Below, piece by piece: positions 1-5,759 of a stretch of DNA of 7,544 bases. Below the pieces are notes generated by a model. That model worked only from the letters and a program-made list of their open reading frames with translations. It made no database searches and was not told the origin of the DNA. The DNA is from Thermoflexus hugenholtzii JAD2 (lineage in GTDB: Bacteria; Chloroflexota; Dehalococcoidia; SHYB01): NCBI GenBank assembly GCA_945861815.1, contig CAMAVV010000077.1, forward strand, positions 1 to 7,544. The letters are read 5' to 3'. Made by a program: the position numbers and the translations under genes. Each line of letters starts with the position of its first letter. The stretch's first letter is position 1.

Positions 1-2126
1 ACACGGTAAGCACAGCAACACGGGGCATCCTCCCGACGATCAACCGGAAGACGAAGACGCACCTTGGCATCCTGCTTGCCATCCTCTTCGTCATCGTGGC
101 CTGGAGCTTCTGGTTCGATATCAGCGAGCTGCCGCTGAACTCGGGCGGGCTCGGAGGGACACTCTTTGGCGCAAACGCCACGGACGCCACGGCGCGCCTT
201 CTGGCCCTCCGCTTCATGATGGGCGCCTCGCTGGCGATGGCGATCGCCTTCATCGCCGCCGCCTGGTTCAACAAGAGCCGGGTCGCGATCATGGGCTTCG
301 CCGCGTGGGCCGTCTGCGCCGCCGTCGCGCTGGCCTTCTATCCCACGCTCTACCAGCGGTTCAGCGTCTCCCCAAGCGAGCTGGCGCGTGAGACGGAATA
401 TATCGAGCGCAACATCGCGATGACGAGGGAGGCCTACCAGCTCAACCGCATCGAGGTGAACGCCTTTCCGGTGGAGGGCAACCTTTCAGCCGCAGAGGTC
501 TTCGGCAGCCCCGGCACCATCAACAATATCCGCCTGTGGGACTACAGGCCCCTGCGCGACACCTACAACCAGATACAGTCGCTGCGGCCTTACTACGTCT
601 TCTCCGACGTCGATATCGACCGCTACACGGTGAACGGGCGCGAGCTGCAAGTGATGCTTTCGGCGCGGGAGCTTTCGGCGGACCAGCTGCCGCAGGAGGC
701 ACATACCTGGGTGGCACAGCACTTGCAGTACACCCACGGCTACGGCGTGGCCATGAGCCCGGTGACGGAGTTCAACGCCGAGGGAAGGCCGTCGTTCATC
801 ATCCAGGACGTGCCGCCAAAGGGCGCGCTCCAGATAGGCCAGCCGCAGATCTACTACGGCGAGGGCACGCGCACCCATGTGCTGGTGAACACCAAGACCC
901 AGGAGTTCGACTACCCGACGGCGCAAGATTCGCCTATCTATACGACCTTTGAAGGAGGGGGCGGCGTGCGCCTCAGCTCCTTCGCCCGGAAGGCGGCGCT
1001 GGCCTGGCGGCTGAGCGACTTCAACCTGCTGATAAGCGACGAGCGCACGTCGAAGACGCGTGTGCTGTACAACCGGCACATCCAAGAGCGAATCACCAAG
1101 ATCGCACCATTCCTTCGCCTGGACGCCGACCCGTACATCGTCGTCGCTGACGGCAAGCTCTACTGGATGCAGGACGCCTACACAACGACGAACCGCTTTC
1201 CCTACTCACAGCGATACCACGGCGGCTTCAACTATATCCGCAACAGCGTCAAGGTCGTCACGAGCGCCTATGACGGCTCAGTGGACTTCTACGCGGCGGA
1301 CCCGAGCGACGCACTGGTGCGAACATATGCCTCGGCCTTCCCTGAGCTCTTCAAGCCTCTTTCGCAGATGCCCGCGAGCCTGCGCGCCCACGTCCGCTAC
1401 CCGGAGGGCCTGTTCAACGTTCAGGAGGAGATCTTTCGCACCTATCATTCGACGGACCCGCGCTCCTATTTCACCAAGGAAGACGTGTGGAGCAAGCCTT
1501 CTGAGATCTTCTACAACAACCTCCAGCCCATCGAGGCCTACTACGTCATCATGCCGTTGCCGGGGCAGCAGAAAGAGGAGTTCCTGCTCTTTGTGCCCTT
1601 CACGCCGCTGAACAAGCCGAACATGGTAGCCTGGCTTGCCGCGCGCAACGACGGCGAACATTACGGCAAGCTCGTCGCGTATACGTTCCCGAAGGACAAG
1701 CAGGTGGACGGCCCGGCGCAAGTAGAGGCGCGGATCAACAACGACCCGGTCATCTCCCAGCAGTTCGCGCTGTGGAACCAGCAGGGGTCGCAGGTCATCC
1801 GGGGCAACCTGCTGGTCATCCCATTAGGCAAGTCGCTGCTCTACATCGAGCCCGTCTATCTCCAGGCCTCGACGCTGAATTTCCCTGAGATGAAGCGCGT
1901 CATCGTGGTCAACGGGTCGAACACGCCCATCATGGAGCCGACCTTGGAGCGCGCCCTGCAGGTGGCCTTTGGCCTTGCGCCGCCAAGCGCGATACCTGGG
2001 CCGACGCCATCGCAACCAGGGGCCGGAAGCCAGCCACAGCCCGCGCCCACCATCGACGAGCTTATCAAGCAGGTGGAGCAGTTGCTGGAGCAGTTAAAGC
2101 GGTTGAGGCAGCAGCAAGGAAGATAG
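1..2126 (+). CDS. UPF0182 family membrane protein, C-terminal part (5' end outside the window)
   Basis: The reading frame is open from the left edge (first whole codon at 3) to TAG at 2124-2126, giving 707 residues. A GTG at 96 lies inside a membrane segment, so it is not the real start; the N-terminus is off the window. Visible order: membrane helices at about residues 20-38, 66-89 and 93-112, then a soluble domain of roughly 550 residues that should lie outside the membrane. UPF0182 hallmarks are the stretch YPTLYQRFSVSPSELARE, then YIERNIAMTREAY, and later NNIRLWDYRPL, followed by QIYYGE. The family is a set of roughly 900-residue proteins with several N-terminal helices; its function is unknown. 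The C-terminus is a Pro/Gln-rich linker (about residues 659-683) and a charged, leucine-spaced helix (684-707) that looks like a short coiled coil. It is alone on its strand here. Family assignment is firm; no function can be given. Confidence 0.92.
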   Translation, partial: TVSTATRGILPTINRKTKTHLGILLAILFVIVAWSFWFDISELPLNSGGLGGTLFGANATDATARLLALRFMMGASLAMAIAFIAAAWFNKSRVAIMGFAAWAVCAAVALAFYPTLYQRFSVSPSELARETEYIERNIAMTREAYQLNRIEVNAFPVEGNLSAAEVFGSPGTINNIRLWDYRPLRDTYNQIQSLRPYYVFSDVDIDRYTVNGRELQVMLSARELSADQLPQEAHTWVAQHLQYTHGYGVAMSPVTEFNAEGRPSFIIQDVPPKGALQIGQPQIYYGEGTRTHVLVNTKTQEFDYPTAQDSPIYTTFEGGGGVRLSSFARKAALAWRLSDFNLLISDERTSKTRVLYNRHIQERITKIAPFLRLDADPYIVVADGKLYWMQDAYTTTNRFPYSQRYHGGFNYIRNSVKVVTSAYDGSVDFYAADPSDALVRTYASAFPELFKPLSQMPASLRAHVRYPEGLFNVQEEIFRTYHSTDPRSYFTKEDVWSKPSEIFYNNLQPIEAYYVIMPLPGQQKEEFLLFVPFTPLNKPNMVAWLAARNDGEHYGKLVAYTFPKDKQVDGPAQVEARINNDPVISQQFALWNQQGSQVIRGNLLVIPLGKSLLYIEPVYLQASTLNFPEMKRVIVVNGSNTPIMEPTLERALQVAFGLAPPSAIPGPTPSQPGAGSQPQPAPTIDELIKQVEQLLEQLKRLRQQQGR

Positions 2127-2151
2127 GGGGAGGGGCGTCAGACCCTCCCTC
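2126..2151 (+). terminator. GC-rich hairpin at the UPF0182 stop codon
   Basis: GGGGGAGGG at 2126-2134 can pair with CCCTCCCTC at 2143-2151 (nine pairs, one of them G-U), with an 8-base loop. It begins on the last base of the stop codon. There is no T-run after it, so it is not a classic intrinsic terminator. It may protect the 3' end or act with a factor. Confidence 0.3.
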
Positions 2152-2595
2152 GCCGTCCTCGACTTCGCCCAGCGCGTCATCGTCCGCGTCACCCCCTGAC
2201 CGCTTTGTGCTGTTTACGGCGGAAGGGTAGATTGGGTTGTTCCCACAACCAAACGCCATTTGTTGAGATGCATGCGCATCCCAGGGCGATCCGATGCCGC
2301 ATACGGAGTGACGACACACGCGGAGTGAGGACACGTGCTCCCGATAGGCTCAGGATGACGACAGACCTGAACCTACAGAGGCGATCCAACCGCGTGGAGG
2401 CACCCGGGCTGGCCTGAGGATGTTAGCGCGGGCGCGTTTTTGCCTAAGCTGAACTTGGGCACGCGGCCATAGGGTGTACAAATTTGTGTGGGGCAGGACA
2501 CCAAAAGGTTCGTAGCAGCACTCTGGCTTACATAGACAAGCGGGATTGACTGCTAAGAAAAGCTTTCGCGTTGTAATCTTCTTGCGAACGGTGGT
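2127..2595. other. Non-coding spacer between UPF0182 gene and the minus-strand cassette
   Basis: About 470 bases with no convincing gene on either strand; the short open frames here have no family-like features. It holds the hairpin at the UPF0182 stop and an inverted repeat at 2235-2250 (GGTTGT, TCCC loop, ACAACC; two more pairs after one mismatch). It also has a 5-bp inverted repeat at 2267-2280 (GATGC/GCATC), the direct repeat at 2304-2334, a CTCAGGATGACG motif near 2350, and a ten-base palindrome ACAAATTTGT at 2478-2487. A weak hairpin lies just downstream of the SDR gene on the minus strand (TTCGC/GCGAA, 2565-2569 with 2584-2588, then AGCTTTTCTT). This is the only terminator-like element for the cassette. 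Confidence 0.6.
2304..2334. repeat. Short imperfect direct repeat, 14-base unit
   Basis: CGGAGTGACGACAC at 2304-2317 recurs as CGGAGTGAGGACAC at 2321-2334, with 13 of 14 bases identical and a 17-base period. It is followed closely by GGCTCAGGATGACGA, which resembles intergenic repeat text found in many metagenomic bacterial genomes (from memory). It may be an eroded copy of a dispersed repeat. Confidence 0.5.
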
Positions 2596-3432
2596 CTAGT
2601 TGCTTGATGGGCGTTGCCCCTCCCGTGGCCGAGTATGATGTCGCCCAACGGCTAGCCGTCCGCCATCGACGACCAGGTTGTGCCCGGTAACATAGCTCGA
2701 TGCCGGCGAAGCAAGATACGCAACTGCGCCTGCAATATCGTCCGGTAAGCCTTTCCTTCCTAACGGGGCCAACTCCACAGTTCGATCCTTGACACCAAAG
2801 TCCCGCAAACGGCGTTCGCCCGCTTCTCTTACGGAAGGCGAGTCAATCGTACCCGGTGAGACCGAGTTGACGCGAATACCGTCGGGACCAAGTTCTCCGG
2901 CAAGGGCCCGGACAAGCTGGATCACTCCTGCCTTGCAAGCCCCGTAAGGTCCAAGGGTTTCCATTCCAACCAGGCCCGCTATAGAGGCCGTGATTACGAT
3001 ATTGCCTTCTTGTTGTTTTCTCATGATTGGAGCCACAGCGTGCACGACAAGATATACGGCAGTCAGGTTGAGACTTACGATTGAGTTCCAAGTCCCCTCG
3101 TCGGTAACGTCCACATGATCGCTAAGGATGCCGACCATGCCGCCGGCGTTGTGTGCAAGGATGTCGATCCGTTCAAACTTTTGCAACGCTTGATCGACCA
3201 TGTTTTGAACTGAAGTCCGATCGCGAACGTCGACCCGGATCCCCTCTGTCCTGTGACCTTGGCTTCTAATTGCGCTGACCGTATCCTGCAGGCGATCCTC
3301 AAAAAGGTCAGCAACGATCACGGTAGCACCAAGATTTGCTAGTCCCAGAGCGATGGCTTGCCCCATCCCCCGCCCAGCACCGGCTACTAACGCAATCTTC
3401 CCGTCAAGTCGAAATGAGTCGAGTGTGAACAC
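2596..3432 (-). CDS. SDR family NAD(P)-dependent oxidoreductase (short-chain dehydrogenase)
   Basis: A classical short-chain dehydrogenase/reductase of 278 residues, cytosolic, that interconverts an alcohol and a ketone using NAD(H) or NADP(H). The Rossmann nucleotide site is AGAGRGMG at residues 17-24, with Ala in place of the usual Thr. Asp42 at the end of strand beta-2 favours NAD over NADP. HNAG is at 94-97. The catalytic tetrad is Asn122, Ser150, Tyr163 and Lys167 (YGACK). RVNSVSPG is at 187-194 and VVDGG at 254-258. About 20 polar residues follow the usual family end at VDGG. The GTG start is chosen because AAGGAG (3445-3440) sits 7 bases before it. It is the last gene of the minus-strand trio, 56 bases after the EthD-like gene. 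It resembles glucose 1-dehydrogenase or 3-oxoacyl-ACP reductase relatives, but context points to catabolism, not fatty-acid synthesis. The substrate is unknown. Confidence 0.95.
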   Translation of the reverse strand: MFTLDSFRLDGKIALVAGAGRGMGQAIALGLANLGATVIVADLFEDRLQDTVSAIRSQGHRTEGIRVDVRDRTSVQNMVDQALQKFERIDILAHNAGGMVGILSDHVDVTDEGTWNSIVSLNLTAVYLVVHAVAPIMRKQQEGNIVITASIAGLVGMETLGPYGACKAGVIQLVRALAGELGPDGIRVNSVSPGTIDSPSVREAGERRLRDFGVKDRTVELAPLGRKGLPDDIAGAVAYLASPASSYVTGHNLVVDGGRLAVGRHHTRPREGQRPSSN

Positions 3433-3448
3433 AATGCGTCTCCTTGAA

Positions 3449-3468
3449 AGGACGGCATGGCCCGTCCT
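3449..3468 (-). promoter_or_regulatory. Intercistronic hairpin directly before the SDR ribosome binding site
   Basis: AGGACGG (3449-3455) and CCGTCCT (3462-3468) form a perfect 7-bp stem with a 6-base loop. On the minus-strand mRNA it lies about 20 bases after the EthD-like stop codon and ends only 3 bases before AAGGAG of the SDR gene. It could be an RNA processing or stability element, or an attenuator of SDR expression. The T-run after it is only three bases, so full termination is unlikely. Confidence 0.45.
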
Positions 3469-3488
3469 AGCCTTATAAGTGCGCCGTG

Positions 3489-4226
3489 CTACATCCTGCC
3501 AAATGGACCAGCGAACGCGACGTCTATGACATTTGACCCGAAAGCGTCAGCGAAGGACGAAGCAGTTTCTGTAAGTCTGCCCGCGATTTCCTTGGCGGCC
3601 TTCAATGGATCCCGATCCAGATACCAGATCACGATCCTCCTCCCTCTGGGATTCAAGGCCGCGTAAGGGTCTTCCTCTAGTGCAGAGGGGGTCACGAAAG
3701 AGTAGGCTCCCGTCACGCCTTCAATACCTAGAATATTTTGAATACAGCCTTCATCGATCCATCGAGATACCGCGGGTTCGAGATTCGCTTCGCCGATATC
3801 GACGATGTACGCATAGACGCCCAGATTTGGACGAAATGGGATCGCTTCAGGCGCCACAACTGCTCGTGGCGTTGCATAGGCTTTCTCAAGGCGGAAAAGG
3901 CCTGATAGATAGGAAATGCGGTACCCAAGGTACCGGCTCGCTGCTTTCAATGCGAAACCATGCTCGCGCCACGCTTGGAGCGATCGAGACAGCGGTCTCT
4001 CCATCAAGTAACACGTCAGATACTTCGATCCAACGAGATCGGGATGTGCGACCAGACGCGCATGTTGGTGCTCCGCTTGCGCCATCCACTTACTGGCAAG
4101 CGCCACACCAGGAACAGAGCCCATCTCGGGCATATGGTCGAGTCGGTGCCAGAGATTGTATTCGTCCTCTCTGTCTGCCGGAACTGCGGACAACGAAAAA
4201 AATGCGCCCTCGATCTTATTCAACAC
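3489..4226 (-). CDS. Two-domain EthD-like / dimeric alpha-beta-barrel protein, function unknown
   Basis: A 245-residue protein with no signal peptide or membrane segment. The N-terminal half carries the signature of small ferredoxin-like barrel proteins (EthD, NIPSNAP, antibiotic-monooxygenase superfamily). That signature is EYNLWHRLDHMPEM at residues 22-35, with Trp26, His27 and His31, then VPG at 38-40 and ASKW at 44-47. The second half repeats the pattern weakly: YAYIVDIGE at 138-146, Trp156, then GIEGVTGAY at 167-175. Its equivalent of His31 is missing. The protein is therefore probably a fused tandem of two such folds, giving an intramolecular barrel. Family members bind or transform small, often aromatic or polyketide-like ligands. 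The GTG start at 4226 has GAGGT (4237-4233) 6 bases upstream, and an in-frame stop a few codons further up leaves no longer start. It lies between the LLM gene (139-base gap) and the SDR gene. The fold call is fairly sure; the activity is unknown. Confidence 0.72.
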   Translation of the reverse strand: MLNKIEGAFFSLSAVPADREDEYNLWHRLDHMPEMGSVPGVALASKWMAQAEHQHARLVAHPDLVGSKYLTCYLMERPLSRSLQAWREHGFALKAASRYLGYRISYLSGLFRLEKAYATPRAVVAPEAIPFRPNLGVYAYIVDIGEANLEPAVSRWIDEGCIQNILGIEGVTGAYSFVTPSALEEDPYAALNPRGRRIVIWYLDRDPLKAAKEIAGRLTETASSFADAFGSNVIDVAFAGPFGRM

Positions 4227-4365
4227 GCGGCTACCTCGACACGTTTGACACTAGGCCAATTGCTGTCATGCATATGGGCCCTTTCCAGCATCAAGTGGAC
4301 AGCAGTGTCCCCTGACGAACGTTCACGTAGAGTTGCGATGGATCCCCTGAGTTTCTCGCCATGAC
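4227..4365 (-). other. 139-base gap between LLM and EthD-like genes
   Basis: No gene is seen. It contains an inverted repeat GGACA-GCAG-TGTCC (4297-4310, 5-bp stem, 4-base loop) and an 8-base palindrome GAACGTTC (4317-4324). Either could be an operator or a weak RNA hairpin. The gap is long enough for a separate promoter for the EthD-like and SDR genes, but no convincing -10/-35 pair was found. Confidence 0.4.
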
Positions 4366-5277
4366 CTACCGCCCTGCCTGCCTCGACATAGGGAGCATGA
4401 TCCTAGCAGCGAAACGGATCATCGCTTCGTTTAGCTCTGTTTGGGAGTCACTTCGGAGTCGGATGACGATATGAGAGAAGCCAATCTCTGTCAAACGGTT
4501 GAGAAGGCCGATTGCGGCTTCGGGATCTGCTTCCAGAACCGTGGCTTCCTGGCCGCCAATCGCCCGGGTGTGATTTCCTATTCGAGCAGCATCTCCTGCG
4601 TCGTATAACGTGTACGAAAGAGTGAAGGAATCCTGCGACCTGCCTTTTCTCTTTAGCAACAGCCGCAGATCGCCAGCGTCTTTCTCTAGAGTTGCAAGAT
4701 CTTTGCCCAACGGGTGCCAACCATCGCCAAACTCCGCAGCTCTTTCAAGAGTGCGCCGAACTCCTCCGCCAATCCAGATAGGTGGATGTGGAACCTGCAC
4801 AGGCCGAGGTTCGAATACCATTCCTTTGGATGCAGGGCCAAAGGGTTTCCCAGTCCACAATGCCCTCATAACTCGGATAGACTTTTCTGTGAGCGAGCCT
4901 CGCTCTCGATAGGGCACACCGAGAGCATCAAATTCCTCGCGCATCCATCCCACGCCTACACCCACGGTCACCCGACCGCCTGAAAATAGATCAAGACTCG
5001 AGATGGCTTTTGCTAGTCGGATCGGATGGTGATAAGGCAAAACAAGGGTATTAAAGACTATCCGCAATTTGGTCGTGCAAAGGGCAATAGCAGTCCCGAG
5101 GACCAGTGGGTCGTACCACACAGCCCCTAAGTCCTTCGAGTGTGCAGTGGACATGAGGGCGTGATCGCTGATGGTAACGCCTTCGAAGCCGAGGCTTTCG
5201 GCAAGGCGCACAGTTTGTTGCAACGATTTTAGATCTGGAAAACGGCCATACGGAGTGAGACCCAGCGAAAATCGCAT
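4366..5277 (-). CDS. LLM class F420-dependent oxidoreductase (TIGR03619-like)
   Basis: A luciferase-like (beta/alpha)8-barrel oxidoreductase of 303 residues, expected to use coenzyme F420 or FMN in the cytosol for reduction or mono-oxygenation of a small organic substrate. Motifs in order: ESLGF-GVTISDH at 27-39; NTLVLPYHHPIRLAK at 76-90; the GGR-VGVGVGW segment at 100-111 followed by REEFDALG; ERG at 125-127; PHPPIWIGGG at 163-172; and GDGWHP at 184-189. The VGVGW-REEF-ALGV block matches the Rv2161c/TIGR03619 group of predicted F420 enzymes (recalled, not searched). The start is the first ATG after an in-frame TGA, with no alternative start between. No clear Shine-Dalgarno precedes it, so the mRNA may be leaderless or weakly translated. 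It is the first gene of the minus-strand trio, so the operon promoter should lie just above 5277, but none stands out. F420 rather than FMN use is not proven by sequence alone. Confidence 0.93.
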   Translation of the reverse strand: MRFSLGLTPYGRFPDLKSLQQTVRLAESLGFEGVTISDHALMSTAHSKDLGAVWYDPLVLGTAIALCTTKLRIVFNTLVLPYHHPIRLAKAISSLDLFSGGRVTVGVGVGWMREEFDALGVPYRERGSLTEKSIRVMRALWTGKPFGPASKGMVFEPRPVQVPHPPIWIGGGVRRTLERAAEFGDGWHPLGKDLATLEKDAGDLRLLLKRKGRSQDSFTLSYTLYDAGDAARIGNHTRAIGGQEATVLEADPEAAIGLLNRLTEIGFSHIVIRLRSDSQTELNEAMIRFAARIMLPMSRQAGR

Positions 5278-5574
5278 TAGGTTAAAAGGGTAAAAACTGA
5301 TGGCGAAGTTGGACGCTCAGTAGCCGAACTATGAAGCTCTTTGAGATAAAGGAAATTCGTGACCTCTTTCGAGAAGCATTTTCATTCAAACGTTACCCAC
5401 GCCTTTTTAGGCAAGGGCGTTGGTCATGGCGACGATAGGTAGCGTAGCACCACAGTCAATGAACAAAACCAGTCGGCCATAGACGCAGCATGACGAAATA
5501 CGACGCGCTAAAGGGGCAGGCTCTGGTGGAAGTAGGTGAGGGTTGCGCCCTTCTTCTGGCCCACGAGCTTGCCG

Positions 5575-5607
5575 CCCTTTCGACTTCGCTCAGGGCAGGC
5601 TCCTACC
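5575..5607. repeat. Dispersed intergenic repeat of the 'FDFAQGR / PERSR' type
   Basis: CCCTTTCGACTTCGCTCAGG and the GCAGGCTCCTACC that follows match a short repeat text that recurs, from memory, in many bacterial and metagenomic genomes. Translated on plus it gives PFDFAQGRL; on minus it gives CPERSRK. Both are familiar artefact peptides in predicted proteins. A poorer copy may sit at 2159-2172 (TCGACTTCGCCCAG, 13 of 14 bases matching), on the other flank of the cassette. Confidence 0.6.
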
Positions 5608-5701
5608 TTGTCTCATTGGCCTAGCCCTTTGCCTTCGGCGGGCCACCCTTTTCGATGGGCGTGACCCAGGCCAGCAGGAGTCGCGATACAGGGAAATCGG
5701 C

Positions 5702-5707
5702 TATAAT
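5702..5707 (+). promoter_or_regulatory. Perfect TATAAT -10 box for argD
   Basis: TATAAT lies 53 bases before the argD GTG and would give a 5' leader of about 45 bases. No good -35 hexamer is found at the usual spacing (the 5678-5685 area reads GAGTCGCG), and no TGn extension precedes the box. Its position inside the longer open frame that begins at 5655 argues against that frame's upstream ATG. Confidence 0.5.
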
Positions 5708-5759
5708 GGGAGGACTCTTTTTCGCCCGAAACCCGGTTTGCCGTCCAGGGGAGGTCACA

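Larger units (their letters stand above)
5278..5759. other. Divergent non-coding region between LLM gene and argD
   Basis: About 480 bases separating the minus-strand cassette from argD. It holds a hairpin at 5399-5420 (ACGCCTTT pairing with AAGGGCGT, one G-U pair, 6-base loop). It also holds the dispersed repeat at 5575-5607, the argD promoter and the argD ribosome binding site. The first 200 bases are AT-richer like the cassette; the last 150 are GC-rich like argD. The composition change therefore falls near the repeat. No full gene is supported. A 34-codon minus-strand segment (5508-5612, ending GATLTYFHQSLPL and a stop) looks somewhat protein-like, but it has no proper start. Confidence 0.55.

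Noticed and set aside
486..1085. 199-codon open frame on the minus strand inside the UPF0182 gene
   Set aside because: It is antisense to a recognisable conserved protein, is rich in Arg, His and Val as expected from GC-rich shadow frames, and has no family motif.
2065..2334. 89-codon minus-strand frame over the end of the UPF0182 gene and the spacer
   Set aside because: Its last third is antisense to the UPF0182 tail, and the rest is low-complexity Gly/Asp/Glu and repeat sequence. No ribosome binding site or family likeness.
2421..2445. Intrinsic terminator at GCGCGGGCGCG followed by TTTTT
   Set aside because: The two arms leave only a two-base loop unless the stem is cut to two pairs, so no stable hairpin forms. 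It is also 300 bases past the UPF0182 stop.
2510..2595. tRNA or attachment site at the left edge of the cassette
   Set aside because: No cloverleaf or T-loop sequence was found on either strand, and no repeat of a tRNA end occurs at the right edge.
3605..4315. 236-codon plus-strand frame across the EthD-like gene
   Set aside because: The product has low-complexity basic/serine composition and no motif; the opposite strand carries the barrel-fold signature and good ribosome binding sites.
5508..5612. Minus-strand 34-codon segment ending in GATLTYFHQSLPL and a stop, as a gene remnant
   Set aside because: Its upstream half is the dispersed repeat, an in-frame TGA closes it at 5613-5615, and only an 18-codon GTG frame remains. 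I could not place it in any family.
5655..5759. 35-residue N-terminal extension of argD from the ATG at 5655
   Set aside because: It contains the TATAAT box and the Shine-Dalgarno for the GTG at 5760, and the extra peptide is unlike ArgD N-termini.
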